From assembly GCF_003112575.1 (NCBI RefSeq), contig NZ_BEWC01000001.1:1178001-1242000 (forward strand): a stretch of DNA of 64,000 bases, read 5' to 3'. Positions 1 to 8,313 of this stretch are shown here, piece by piece. The stretch comes from Streptomyces ardesiacus. GTDB taxonomy: Bacteria > Actinomycetota > Actinomycetes > Streptomycetales > Streptomycetaceae. Numbering within the stretch: the stretch's first letter is position 1; every line of letters starts with the position of its first letter. Position numbers and translations under genes: made by a program. The notes under the pieces were generated by a model. That model made no database searches, was not told where the DNA came from, and saw nothing but the letters and a program-made list of their open reading frames with translations.

Positions 1-854
1 GCGTCGCGGGCGGCAACACCCTCACCATCGACATGACGACCGGCACGGTGGATCTCGAACCCGGCCCGGCCGGCACCCTCCGGTTCACGGACCTGCCCGG
101 GGGCAGCAAGGACATCGAGATCTGGCTGCCGCACAACGAGACCACCGAACTCGTCGCCCTGCGCACCAACGCCCCCGTCGAGCCCGGCCGGGACCCCGGC
201 CGCCGGGTCTGGCTGCACCACGGCAGCTCGATCAGCCACGGCTCCGACGCCGCGGGCCCCACCACCACCTGGCCCGCCCTCGCCGCCTCCCTCGGCGGCG
301 TGGAACTCGTCAACCTGGGCTTCGGCGGCGGCGCCCTGCTCGATCCGTTCACCGCGCGGGCCATGCGCGACACCCCCGCCGACCTGATCAGCGTGAAGAT
401 CGGCATCAACGTCGTCAACGCCGACCTCATGCGGCTGCGTGCCTTCGGCCCCGCCGTGCACGGCTTCCTCGACACCGTCCGCGAGGGTCACCCCACCGCC
501 CCGCTGCTGGTCGTCTCACCCATCCTGTGCCCCGTCCAGGAGGACACCCCCGGTCCCCTCGCCCCCGACTTCAGCGGGGGCGGGGTGCGGTTCGTCGCCA
601 CGGGCGACCCGGCGGAACGCGCGAGCGGGAAGCTGACCCTGAACGTCATCCGGGACGAGCTGTCCCGGATCGTGCGGGAGCGGGCCGCCGAGGACGAGAA
701 CCTCCACCACCTCGACGGCCGCGAGCTCTACGGAGCGGCCGACGCGGTGGACCTGCCGCTGCCCGACGGCATCCACCCGGACGCCGCGACCCACCGCCTC
801 ATCGGGGAACGCTTCGCCGAACTGGCCTTCGCCGGCCGGGGCGCCTTCGCCTGA
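1..854 (+). CDS. SGNH/GDSL-family hydrolase, 5' truncated
   Basis: The reading frame is open to the left window edge (codons begin at base 3), so the true start lies outside and the ATG at 33 is probably internal. The protein has a beta-rich stretch (about residues 1-55 from that ATG), then the SGNH catalytic domain. The nucleophile block is HHGSSISHG. A GFGGGA turn, a GINVVN segment (block III-like) and the C-terminal DGIHPDAATHR catalytic Asp-His block follow. The family is carbohydrate esterase/lipase-like hydrolases; the substrate cannot be read from sequence. No signal peptide can be judged because the N terminus is missing. Confidence 0.85.
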   Translation, partial: VAGGNTLTIDMTTGTVDLEPGPAGTLRFTDLPGGSKDIEIWLPHNETTELVALRTNAPVEPGRDPGRRVWLHHGSSISHGSDAAGPTTTWPALAASLGGVELVNLGFGGGALLDPFTARAMRDTPADLISVKIGINVVNADLMRLRAFGPAVHGFLDTVREGHPTAPLLVVSPILCPVQEDTPGPLAPDFSGGGVRFVATGDPAERASGKLTLNVIRDELSRIVRERAAEDENLHHLDGRELYGAADAVDLPLPDGIHPDAATHRLIGERFAELAFAGRGAFA

Positions 855-906
855 CCGACGTGGGTCCGGGCCCCCACGTGCCGCATCCGTACGCACGAGC
901 CCGTTC

Positions 907-1608
907 TCACGCCCCGGCGACGACCGAGGCGAAGCGCCTGGCCACCTCGTGCCAGACGGCCTCGGACGCGGGCTCGTCCAGCTCCGCCCGGCGGCACAGC
1001 TCCACCGGGTCCAGCCCCTGGGCGCGGAGCCGGCCGGCGTCCCACGCCCTGACCCGGTCCGCCCCCGCCTCGGGATGGAACTGCACGCCCCACGCCCGCT
1101 CGCCGACCCGGAACGCCTGGTACGGGCACCGCTCGCTCGCCATGAGCCACACGGCGCCCGGCGGCAGCGCCGTGATGGCGTCCACATGGCGCTCGATGGC
1201 CGTCACCCGCTCCGGCAGCCCCCGCAGGAGCGGGTCGTCCCCGGCCTCCCGCCGCAGCGTCAACGGCGTGCTGCCCATCTCGGGCTCACCGTGCGCGCCC
1301 CGCACCGTGCCGCCCGCGACCTGGGCGAGGAGTTGCCCGCCCAGGCAGATGCCGAAGACCGGCGCACCCCGCTCCAGCGCCTTTGCGACCAGCGCCCGGG
1401 TGGCGGCGAGCCAAGGGGCGCGTGCGTCGTCGTCGGGCAGGTAGCCGCCGCCGAGCACCACGACGCCGTCGTGGTCCGGACGCCGGGGGAGCGGCGCACC
1501 GGCGTACGCGTGCACCACGTCCAGGGCCACCCCTTCCGCGGTCAGCCAGTCGCCGAACCGGCCCGGCCCGCCGCCGCGGTGGTTCTGCACCACCAGGAGC
1601 CGTGACAT
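907..1608 (-). CDS. class I glutamine amidotransferase-like protein
   Basis: A 233-aa single-domain type 1 GATase. The catalytic triad is visible: nucleophile Cys88 in FGICLGGQ, and His178 and Glu180 in VQFHPEA. No synthetase domain is fused, so this resembles the stand-alone GMP-synthase-like GATases of actinomycetes whose amide acceptor is often unknown. It follows the FemX gene by 25 nt on the same strand, so the two are probably co-transcribed. That makes a cell-wall or peptide role possible, but this is only inference. The start is an ATG preceded by a GGGTGGGAG stretch. Confidence 0.85.
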   Translation of the reverse strand: MSRLLVVQNHRGGGPGRFGDWLTAEGVALDVVHAYAGAPLPRRPDHDGVVVLGGGYLPDDDARAPWLAATRALVAKALERGAPVFGICLGGQLLAQVAGGTVRGAHGEPEMGSTPLTLRREAGDDPLLRGLPERVTAIERHVDAITALPPGAVWLMASERCPYQAFRVGERAWGVQFHPEAGADRVRAWDAGRLRAQGLDPVELCRRAELDEPASEAVWHEVARRFASVVAGA

Positions 1609-1633
1609 CTCCCACCCCCTCGCCGCGCGCCCC

Positions 1634-2755
1634 TCAGCGGCGCGCCAGATACAGGGCCACCGCCCTGTGCAGCACCCTGTTCAGCGGATAGTCCCACTCA
1701 CCCAGGTACTCGACGGCCTGCCCGCCCGCGCCGACCTTGAACCGGAGCAGTCCGAGCAGGTGGTTGTCCTCGTCCAGTGTGTCGGTGATGCCGCGGAAGT
1801 CGTAGACGGCCGCGCCCAGTTCACGGGCGTCGCACATCATGCGCCACTGAAGGGCGTTGTTCGGCTGCACCTCGCGCCGGCGGCTGGTGGAGGCGCCGTA
1901 GGAGTACCAGACGTGTTCGCCCACCGTCAGCATCGTGGCCGCGGCCAGCACCTCGCCGTCGTGGTGGGCGAGGTACAGGCGCATGCGGTCCGGGTCCTCG
2001 GCCGTCAGCGCGGTCCACATGCGCCGGAAGTAGGCGAGGGGGCGCGGCACGAACCGGTCCCGCTCCGCGGTCTCCACGTACAGGTCGTAGAAGGTGGCCA
2101 GGTCCTCCTGGTCGCCCCGGACGACCTTGACGCCGGCCTTCTCGGCCTTCTTGACGTTCCGGCGCCACTGCTGGTTGAAGCCGTTCCGCAGGTCCTCCTG
2201 CGAGCGTCCCGCGAGCGGCACCTGGCACACGTACCGGGGCTGGCCCGCGGCGAAGCCGTCCTCGCCGCCCGCCGCGGTGCGCCGCCAGCCCATCCGCAGC
2301 AGCCGCTCGGCGACGTCCGCCGTCCCGGGCTCGCGCACCGTCGCCTCCACGTCGCCCAGCCGCCGGGCCCCCGGGTCGGCGATCGCCGCCTTCACGGTCT
2401 CGGCGCTCCAGCGCCGCGTCACCACCGGCGGCCCCATCCGCACGGTGAACGCGCCGCGCTCCCGCAGGTGCGCGAGCATCGGCTCCAGCCACCGCTCCAG
2501 GGTGTCCGCCGACCAGTCGACGACCGGCCCCTCGGGCAGGTAGGCCAGGTACCGCTTGAGCCGTGGCAGCGGCCGCAGCAGCACGAGCCCGGCACCCACC
2601 AGTTCACCGTCCTCGTCGAACCAGCCGAGGCTCTCCGCCCGCCAGTCCGGCTTCACGTCGCCCCAGGAGGGGACCTGCAGGTGACTCACGGAAGGCCGGG
2701 CCGTGACGAAGCGCAGGTGCTCCTCGCGGGTGATCGGCTTCAGACGAAAGCTCAT
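1634..2755 (-). CDS. femX: FemX/FemAB-type peptidyltransferase (lipid II glycyltransferase family)
   Basis: A 373-aa protein with the double-GNAT FemABX fold. The N-terminal half has the QVPSWGDVKPDW segment typical of the family. The C-terminal half has the aminoacyl-transfer region: FNQQWRRNVKKAEK followed by FYDLYVETAERDRF, then AAATMLTVGEHVWYSYGAS and NNALQWRMM. Family members use aminoacyl-tRNA to add the first cross-bridge residue to lipid II on the cytoplasmic membrane; in Streptomyces that residue is glycine. A related paralogue with another acceptor is possible. The ATG follows an AGGGGAAC ribosome-binding site. It is divergent from ku and followed closely by the GATase. Confidence 0.85.
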   Translation of the reverse strand: MSFRLKPITREEHLRFVTARPSVSHLQVPSWGDVKPDWRAESLGWFDEDGELVGAGLVLLRPLPRLKRYLAYLPEGPVVDWSADTLERWLEPMLAHLRERGAFTVRMGPPVVTRRWSAETVKAAIADPGARRLGDVEATVREPGTADVAERLLRMGWRRTAAGGEDGFAAGQPRYVCQVPLAGRSQEDLRNGFNQQWRRNVKKAEKAGVKVVRGDQEDLATFYDLYVETAERDRFVPRPLAYFRRMWTALTAEDPDRMRLYLAHHDGEVLAAATMLTVGEHVWYSYGASTSRRREVQPNNALQWRMMCDARELGAAVYDFRGITDTLDEDNHLLGLLRFKVGAGGQAVEYLGEWDYPLNRVLHRAVALYLARR

Positions 2756-3028
2756 GGGGCGTTCCCCTGTCCCTCTGTTCGGCTGTGGTGCGGTTCCGCG
2801 TCGGCGTCGTTCGACGGTGCGACGGGGAGACGGCCGGGGCGCCGGGCGCGGTCGCCGTCCCGCACCTCACAGGGAACAACGGGCGCCGCCGATCCGCGCG
2901 CTGTCGCCCGGCCGCCCACCCGTGTGCTCCGTCCGGCGCGCGGGGGCCCGTGCCGGATGGCAGCGTGACAGGGCCCGCCGGTGCGGGCAGGACCGGGCGG
3001 TGCGGGCGGCACACAGGGAGCGCAGGCC
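2756..3028. other. 273-nt divergent intergenic region between femX and ku
   Basis: Must hold the promoters of both genes. I see no convincing -35/-10 pair, palindrome or repeat. The open frames that cross it have no family signature. Confidence 0.5.
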
Positions 3029-4081
3029 ATGGCACGGGCGATCTGGACGGGGGTGATCACCTTCGGGCTGGTCTCGGTGCCCGTCGGTCTGTTCACGGCG
3101 ACCGAGGACCACACGGTCCACTTCCACCAGTTGCAGCGCGGCACCTCGGACCGGATCCGCAACCGCCGGGTCAACGAACGCACCGGCAAGGAGGTCGGCC
3201 CCGACGACATCGTCAAGGGCTACGAGGTGAGCGAGGGCGAGTACGTCGTCGTGGAACCCGAGGAGCTCGACGAGGTCGCGCCGGGACGCTCCCGCACCCT
3301 CGAGATCACCGACTTCGTGGACCTGGACCGGATCGAGCCGGTCTACTTCGGCCGCACCTACTACCTGGCCCCGCGCGGCAAGGAGTACCTCAAGGTCTAC
3401 GCACTGCTGCGCACCGCCCTCGCCGAGGCCGGCAAGGTGGGGGTCGCCACCTTCGTCCTGCGCAACCGGCAGTACCTGACCGCCCTGCGCGCCGAGGACG
3501 AGGTGCTGCTGCTCCAGACGCTGCACTGGGCCGACGAGGTGCGCGACCCCGTCGAGGAACTGCCGGAACTGCCGTCGGAGCGGGTGGGCCGCGGCAAGGA
3601 GCTGGACATGGCGCTGCGTCTCGTCGACGCCCTCAGCGGCGACTGGGAGCCCGCCCGTTACCGGGACACCTACCAGGAGAAGGTCCGTGAGCTGGTCCGG
3701 GCCAAGGCCGAGGGCGAGGAGGTCGCCGTCGCCGAGGAGGCGCCCGGGGCCACCAACGTCGTCGACCTGATGGAGGCGCTGCGCGGCAGCCTGGAACAGG
3801 CGCAGGACACCGGCGGCAAGCGGGCCGCCGGTGGGCGGAACAAGACCACCGCACCCGCCCGCTCCTCCCGCCGGGCCGGTTCCGAGTCGTCGGAGCGGGA
3901 GGAACTGGGGGAGTTGAGCAAGGCGGAGCTCTACCGGCGGGCCACCGAACAGGACGTCGCCGGCCGGTCGAGGATGAGCCGCCGCCAGCTCGTGGACGCG
4001 CTCAGCGGCAGTGGCAGCGGCGGCAGCAGCGGCAGCGGCGGCACGCGCGGCCGCCGCAAGAAGAAGACGACCGCCGCCTGA
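3029..4081 (+). CDS. ku: Ku protein, bacterial non-homologous end joining
   Basis: A 350-aa bacterial Ku that binds DNA ends as a homodimer and recruits the end-joining ligase. The start at 3029 gives the classic N terminus [19 protein letters not shown]; in-frame codons further upstream lie in non-conserved sequence. The core beta-barrel and bridge region runs to about residue 260. A C-terminal SAP-like segment ([13 protein letters not shown]...[10 protein letters not shown]) and a Gly/Ser-rich tail ending in RRKKKTTAA follow, a lysine-rich extension common in actinobacterial Ku. No LigD is present in the window. It is convergent with the sigma-factor gene, with only 29 nt between stop codons. 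Confidence 0.93.
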   Translation: MARAIWTGVITFGLVSVPVGLFTATEDHTVHFHQLQRGTSDRIRNRRVNERTGKEVGPDDIVKGYEVSEGEYVVVEPEELDEVAPGRSRTLEITDFVDLDRIEPVYFGRTYYLAPRGKEYLKVYALLRTALAEAGKVGVATFVLRNRQYLTALRAEDEVLLLQTLHWADEVRDPVEELPELPSERVGRGKELDMALRLVDALSGDWEPARYRDTYQEKVRELVRAKAEGEEVAVAEEAPGATNVVDLMEALRGSLEQAQDTGGKRAAGGRNKTTAPARSSRRAGSESSEREELGELSKAELYRRATEQDVAGRSRMSRRQLVDALSGSGSGGSSGSGGTRGRRKKKTTAA

Positions 4082-4110
4082 ACCGCCCCGCCGGGGAGCC
4101 GGGCCCCGCC

Positions 4111-4959
4111 TCAGGCAGTGGTGAGCATGCCCTCGCGCAGCCTGGTCAGCAGCCGCGAGATCAGCCGGGACACGTGCATCTGGGAGACGCCGAGGCGCTC
4201 GCCGATGTCCTTCTGGGTCAGTTCCTCCACGAACCGCCAGTGGATGATCTGCCGGTCGCGTTCGTCCAGTTCGGCGATCATCGGGGCCAGGGCGTGGAAG
4301 TCGTCCACCAGGGCGAGGGCGGCGTCGTCGGTGCCGATGAAGTCGGCGAGCGCGGACTCGCCGTCCTCGCTGCCGTTGATGGTCGCGTCCAGGGAGGAGG
4401 AGTTGTAGCCGTTGGCCGCCAGCCGGGCCTCGACGACCTCGTCCTCCGGGAGGCTCATCAGCTCCGACAGCTCCTGGGTGGTGGGGTTGCGGCCGAGCCG
4501 GCTGCGCAGTTCCTCGGTAGCGCGGGCGAGCTGGACGCGGGCTTCCTGGAGGCGGCGGGGCACGTGCACGGCCCAGGAGGTGTCCCGGAAGAACCGCTTG
4601 ATCTCGCCGACGATGTAGGGCACGGCGAAGGAGGTGAACTCGACCTCGCGGGTCAGCTCGAACCGGTCGATGGCCTTGATGAGACCGATCATGCCGACCT
4701 GGACGATGTCCTCCATCTCCTCCGGCCCGCGGCTGCGGAAGCGGCCGGCCGCGAAGCGGACCAGGGACATGTTCATCTCGATCAGCGTGTTACGGGCGTA
4801 CTGGTACTCGGGCGTGCCCTCCTCCAGCACCGTCAGCTGCTCGAAGAACAGCTTCGACAACTCCCGCGCGTCCCTGGGCGCCACCTTGGACGGGTCCGCG
4901 ATCTCCGGCATGCCCGTCGTCGTGGCGTGCTCGGTGGTCCCTGCGGTCGTCGTCGTCAT
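4111..4959 (-). CDS. sigB: SigB/SigF-family stress sigma factor
   Basis: A 282-aa group 3 sigma factor of the SigB/F/G family. Region 2 is seen in NMSLVRFAAGRF to EIKRFFRD, region 3 in VPRRLQEARVQL to LGRNPTTQELSEL. The region 4 helix-turn-helix is LTQKDIGERLGVSQMHVSRL. The start at 4959 is chosen because GGGAGGG lies just upstream; a longer in-frame reading to 5040 would run over the promoter. It is the last gene of a minus-strand rsbV-rsbA-sigB set and also has its own SigB-like promoter. Such factors drive osmotic and oxidative stress and differentiation genes. Streptomyces carries many paralogues, so the sigB name rests mainly on gene order. Confidence 0.9.
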   Translation of the reverse strand: MTTTTAGTTEHATTTGMPEIADPSKVAPRDARELSKLFFEQLTVLEEGTPEYQYARNTLIEMNMSLVRFAAGRFRSRGPEEMEDIVQVGMIGLIKAIDRFELTREVEFTSFAVPYIVGEIKRFFRDTSWAVHVPRRLQEARVQLARATEELRSRLGRNPTTQELSELMSLPEDEVVEARLAANGYNSSSLDATINGSEDGESALADFIGTDDAALALVDDFHALAPMIAELDERDRQIIHWRFVEELTQKDIGERLGVSQMHVSRLISRLLTRLREGMLTTA

Positions 4960-5017
4960 GATGTGCCCTCCCGGTTGATCGGTCGTCGTGTCACCTTGTC
5001 GGCCGACGTCCGGTCGC

Positions 5018-5042
5018 CTACCCCCGGTCAGGCGGCGCACAC
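5018..5042 (-). promoter_or_regulatory. putative SigB-dependent autoregulatory promoter
   Basis: Read on the minus strand the sequence is GTGT, a 15-nt spacer, then GGGTAG. The published consensus for this sigma family in Streptomyces is GNNT-N14-16-GGGTA(C/T). It lies about 60 nt upstream of the sigma-factor start codon, in the 114-nt gap after rsbA. Confidence 0.6.
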
Positions 5043-5073
5043 ATGGCGATACGCGGAAACGTCGGACGACGGC

Positions 5074-6003
5074 TCAGATGCCCAGCCAGAAGCGGATCGC
5101 CGTGCCCTCCTCGCCCGTGTGCACCCGCACCAGATCGGCGACGTAGTGGACGAGCAGCAGTCCGCGGCCCCCGATCTGACCGGGCTGCGCGGGCCGTCGG
5201 CCGGCGAGCGGATCCGTGAGCCGCCCGGCGTCGCGGACCTCGCACACCACCTGTCCCGCCTCGGCCCACACCGCCAGCGTTCCGCTGCCGCCGCCGTGGA
5301 CCACGCTGTTGGTGGTCAGCTCGGACACCGCCAGTTCGGCGTCCTGCAGCCGCCGCCCGGCCAGCCCGAGCGAGGCGGCCCGGTCGACCGCGTAGCGGCG
5401 CGCCTGCGGAAGCTCCCCGGCCGCGAAGGCGAGGACGTCGGTGCCGGGCGGCCGGACGAGCGGCTCGTTGTAGCGGGCGACCACGGCCCGCCAGTCGTAC
5501 GCCTCGCTGGCCCGCCTACGCCCCTGGGCGATGACCGTCGGGTGGGTGACCAGCGCGTCGGCCAGGACGCCCGCGGCCAGCCGGGTCTCGTCGTACGGGC
5601 ACAGGATCGTCGCGGGGCGGTCCGCGAACGCGGCGTTGATCAGTGCCTCGTGCTGGGCGCACGCCGGGTACTCCGCGTCGCTGCGGCCGGCCCAGACCGG
5701 CTCGCCGACGATCCGCACCCGGGTCCCGGCGTGCGCGTCGGCGAAGGCGCGCAGCACGCCCGGGATGATCCGCCCCGGGTTGCGCCCGGCCTCGGTCATG
5801 TCGAGGAGGGTGACGTCCCCGGCGTCCGGCCCGAGCCCCTCCCGCACCAGCTCCAGGCGGGGGCCGGGGACGGCCACCGCCACCGGCTCGCCCGCGGCCA
5901 GTCCCTCCCGTACGAACGCCACCGTCCGGTCGGTGTACTCGGCCTCCGAGCGGTAGAACAGCGCCGGATGGGCGAAGGTCTCCTCGGTGGTCACCGTGCT
6001 CAT
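5074..6003 (-). CDS. rsbA: anti-sigma factor of RsbA type: MEDS sensor plus HATPase domain
   Basis: A 309-aa protein with two parts. Residues about 10-170 form a MEDS (MEthanogen/methylotroph DcmR Sensory) domain with HPALFYRSEAEYTDRTVAFV and the LCPYDET block. Residues about 200-309 form an RsbW-like serine-kinase ATPase with the N box AVSELTTNSVVHGGG and the G-box GQIGGRGLLLVHYVAD. It is predicted to bind and inhibit the neighbouring sigma factor and to be released by the STAS protein. Its ATG overlaps the stop of the STAS gene (ATGA), indicating translational coupling. What the MEDS domain senses is unknown. Confidence 0.85.
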   Translation of the reverse strand: MSTVTTEETFAHPALFYRSEAEYTDRTVAFVREGLAAGEPVAVAVPGPRLELVREGLGPDAGDVTLLDMTEAGRNPGRIIPGVLRAFADAHAGTRVRIVGEPVWAGRSDAEYPACAQHEALINAAFADRPATILCPYDETRLAAGVLADALVTHPTVIAQGRRRASEAYDWRAVVARYNEPLVRPPGTDVLAFAAGELPQARRYAVDRAASLGLAGRRLQDAELAVSELTTNSVVHGGGSGTLAVWAEAGQVVCEVRDAGRLTDPLAGRRPAQPGQIGGRGLLLVHYVADLVRVHTGEEGTAIRFWLGI

Positions 6004-6353
6004 CGCGGCGTCACCTCGATCCGGTGCAGGGACGGCCAGAAGAGGTCCAGCACTCGCGGCAGTTGCGGGGGCGGCCGTTCCACCACGACCCGTCCGACCG
6101 GCAGGTTCATGGCCGTGAGGGCCAGCGCGGACACCCCGGCCACGTCGACGAACCGCAGGCCGGACAGCTCCACGTAGGACACGTCGGTGTGCCGCCGGGA
6201 CAGCTCGGTCAGCGCGTTCTCCCAGGGCAGCCGGGTGCTCACGCCGATCTCACCGCTGGCACGGATGCCGGGGCGGCCGGACAGCGGGCCCACGTCCAGC
6301 ACCGCACCGGTCCGTACCCGGGCCGATCCGCCCGGAATGCCTGCGCCGTCCAC
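6000..6353 (-). CDS. rsbV: STAS-domain anti-anti-sigma factor
   Basis: A 117-aa SpoIIAA/RsbV-like protein. The GTG at 6353 is chosen because GAAGGGGG precedes it and the STAS fold begins soon after. The core is VSYVELSGLRFVDVAGVSALALTA, where the usual phospho-acceptor Ser of D-S-S/D-S-A becomes the VDVAGV motif. So the expected serine is not obvious at its normal position (Asp-Val-Ala), a point worth noting for regulation by phosphorylation. First gene of the rsbV-rsbA-sigB set. Confidence 0.8.
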   Translation of the reverse strand: MDGAGIPGGSARVRTGAVLDVGPLSGRPGIRASGEIGVSTRLPWENALTELSRRHTDVSYVELSGLRFVDVAGVSALALTAMNLPVGRVVVERPPPQLPRVLDLFWPSLHRIEVTPR

Positions 6354-6528
6354 ACTCGAACCCCCTTCGGAACCTGCCGGGCGCGCCGCCGGGGCGCTCC
6401 GTCCGGCCAGGCAGCCTATCCCGGACCGCCCTCCGTACGCCGGTGAGGGGACAAACAGGCGACAGCCGGGCGAAGCGGGGAACACGACAGTGAGCGCGTC
6501 CCCGGAAGGTCGGAAGGGAAGACTGGAC

Positions 6529-6885
6529 ATGTTCGAAGCCGAAAACATTCGTGACTGGCGCGGCCTGGACGTCGTGGACTACGACGGCCGCAAGATCGGG
6601 TCCCTGGAGTCCATCTACTTCGACACCCTCACCGACCGGCCCGCGTTCGCCACGGTCACGATCGGCCTGCCGACCCGACGGCGGCTCGTCTTCGTGCCCG
6701 TGGACAAGGCCACCGTGGGGCCGTCGTACCTGAAGGTGACCTACGACAAGTCCACGGTCAAGGACGCTCCCGGGATCGACCCGGACGGCGAGCTGGCCGC
6801 CGAGGACGAGGGCGCGGTCTTCGGCCACTACCACCTGCCCTACGAGCCGGGCAGCCGCGGCGAACGCCGCCTCGGCCGGCGCTGA
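6529..6885 (+). CDS. PRC-barrel domain protein
   Basis: A 118-aa soluble protein. The PRC-barrel beta fold occupies residues about 6-80, beginning IRDWRGLDVVDYDGRKIGSLESIYFD and continuing through the RRLVFVPVDKATVG strand pair. Residues 85-118 are an acidic then basic tail (EDEGAVFGHYHLPYEPGS...RRLGRR). PRC-barrel proteins act as assembly or RNA-related adaptors; the role here is unknown. The start is set by AAGGGAAG 9 nt upstream. It is divergent from rsbV, and its position between sigB and dps suggests a stress-regulon member. Confidence 0.85.
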   Translation: MFEAENIRDWRGLDVVDYDGRKIGSLESIYFDTLTDRPAFATVTIGLPTRRRLVFVPVDKATVGPSYLKVTYDKSTVKDAPGIDPDGELAAEDEGAVFGHYHLPYEPGSRGERRLGRR

Positions 6886-6900
6886 GCGGGCCCGGGGGCT

Positions 6901-6966
6901 GTGTTCTCGGCGTTCTCGGTGTTCTCGGTGCTCTCGGTGTTCTCGCCGTTTCGCCGTTCTCGCCGT
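6901..6966. repeat. 9-bp tandem repeat (GTGTTCTCG type)
   Basis: Five consecutive 9-bp units (GTGTTCTCG, GCGTTCTCG, GTGTTCTCG, GTGCTCTCG, GTGTTCTCG) at 6901-6945, then degenerate copies to about 6966. It lies in the 119-nt gap between the convergent PRC-barrel and dps genes. It is pyrimidine-rich on the plus strand and has no hairpin potential. Confidence 0.85.
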
Positions 6967-7004
6967 GCGGCCGGGACACGGCCCCCGGAAGCCCGCGCGC
7001 ACCG

Positions 7005-7568
7005 TTACGAGACGTCCGCGCCGCGTTCCGCCGCCTCCGTCTCGGACGTCGCACCACCGGTCGCCAGGGCGCCGCCCGCGCTCTCCAGGTGCGCCCGCAC
7101 GAACCACTGGAACTGCTCCAGGTCCCTGAGCTGTCCGATCAGCAGGTCCTCCGTGGCCGTGTCGATCTTTCCGGCCTCCTCGACCGCCGCGCGCATGCCC
7201 TCGACCACGCCGGTGTACACCACGTCGAGCGCGCCGAGGTGGGCGATGGCGTCCGCCCGTCCGATGGAGTAGTCGTCCCACTTCCGCTCGGCCACCAGCG
7301 CCCCGGGCGTGCCCTGGGCCACCCCGCCGAGCGCGGCGATGCGCTCGGCGACGTCGTCGGCCATGTCGCGCACCTGGTCGACCTGGGGGTCGATCATCTC
7401 GTGCACGGCGATGAAGTGCGGACCCACCACGTTCCAGTGCACGTGCTTCAGGGTCAGGTGCAGGTCGTTGAGGGCGTGCAGGCGCAGGCGCAGCACACCG
7501 ATGAGCCGTCCGGCGGCCTCGCGCTCGATACCGGGGACCGTGTACTTCGGGGTCAGGTCGTGCGTCAT
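7005..7568 (-). CDS. dpsA: Dps-family ferritin-like DNA protection protein
   Basis: A 187-aa Dps. The intersubunit ferroxidase ligands fall with exact family spacing: His44, His56, Asp60, Asp71 and Glu75 (motif KHVHWNVVG...HEMID...DDVAERI). Dps dodecamers oxidise Fe(II) with peroxide and compact the nucleoid under stress. The C-terminal tail (about 160-187) is Ala/Gly/Glu-rich. Streptomyces DpsA is known to be under stress sigma factors of the SigB/H class, which fits its position next to the sigB locus and the promoter-like element upstream. Confidence 0.92.
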   Translation of the reverse strand: MTHDLTPKYTVPGIEREAAGRLIGVLRLRLHALNDLHLTLKHVHWNVVGPHFIAVHEMIDPQVDQVRDMADDVAERIAALGGVAQGTPGALVAERKWDDYSIGRADAIAHLGALDVVYTGVVEGMRAAVEEAGKIDTATEDLLIGQLRDLEQFQWFVRAHLESAGGALATGGATSETEAAERGADVS

Positions 7569-7617
7569 GGCGGACCTCAGCTCCTCATGCGTTTCGTACG
7601 TCGTTGCTCGTGCTCGA

Positions 7618-7642
7618 ATGCCCCGTATCCGCCCCGGCAGAC
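7618..7642 (-). promoter_or_regulatory. possible SigB-type promoter of dps
   Basis: On the minus strand GTCT is followed by 15 nt and GGGCAT. This matches GNNT-N14-16-GGGTA(C/T) except for one C in place of T in the -10. It is 50 nt upstream of the dps start. Confidence 0.35.
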
Positions 7643-7663
7643 ATGCCCGGCCGGGCGCGGCGG

Positions 7664-8269
7664 TCAGGACGGCGGGGCGGGCAGCGGCATGGCGGCGAGG
7701 GCGCGGGCCGCGTGCACGAGGTTGGACGCCATGGCCCGGCCGGTGGACACCGACCAGTCGTGGCCGCGCTCGTCGTCGAGGAAGTCCGGACCGGGTCCGG
7801 GGCCGAGGTGCCAGTAGGTCCAGGCCTGGCCGGGAATGGTGTAGCCGATGTCCGCGAGCCCGCCGCTGATCTCGCTGATGACGTGGTGGGCGCCGTCCTC
7901 GTTCCCGGTGACCAGGACGCCCGCGACCCGGTTGTAGGCGACCGGGCGGCCCTCGTCGTCGGTCTCCCCGAGCATGGCGTCCATGCGCTCCAGGACCCGC
8001 TGGGCGACGGACGAGGGCCGTCCGAGCCAGGTCGGCGACGCGACGACCAGGATCTGCGCGGCGAGCAGCTTCTCGTGCACGCCCGGCCAGTCGTCCCCGT
8101 CGCCCATGTCGGTCGCGACCCCCGGTTTCAGGTTCAGGTCGACGGCCCGTACGACGTCCACCTCCGCCCCGTGGCCTTTGAGTGCCGCGATGACCGTGGC
8201 GGCGAGGGCCTCGGTGTTGGACGGCTGGGGTGAGGGCTTGAGGGTGCAGTTGATGACGAGTGCGCGCAT
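7664..8269 (-). CDS. flavodoxin-like NAD(P)H-dependent FMN reductase
   Basis: A 201-aa flavodoxin-fold protein. The FMN phosphate-binding loop follows the first strand (ALVINCTLKPSPQPSNTEAL). The second flavin loop is VVASPTWLGRPSSVAQRVLERMD. VLVTGNEDGAHHVISEI follows. Members reduce quinones, azo dyes or act in oxidative stress; the electron acceptor is unknown. The ATG is preceded by GGGGGAGGC. The next gene downstream on this strand is dps, 95 nt away. It is divergent from the methyltransferase with a 44-nt gap. Confidence 0.85.
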   Translation of the reverse strand: MRALVINCTLKPSPQPSNTEALAATVIAALKGHGAEVDVVRAVDLNLKPGVATDMGDGDDWPGVHEKLLAAQILVVASPTWLGRPSSVAQRVLERMDAMLGETDDEGRPVAYNRVAGVLVTGNEDGAHHVISEISGGLADIGYTIPGQAWTYWHLGPGPGPDFLDDERGHDWSVSTGRAMASNLVHAARALAAMPLPAPPS

Positions 8270-8313
8270 GCCTCCCCCTGTTCCCCGGCGGGCCCGGCGC
8301 TATCGTCGGCCGT

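Noticed and set aside
6354..6528. SigB-type promoter for rsbV (GCGT-N14-GGGATA on the minus strand)
   Set aside because: The -10 differs at two positions from GGGTAC/T, so it is too weak to report as a site.
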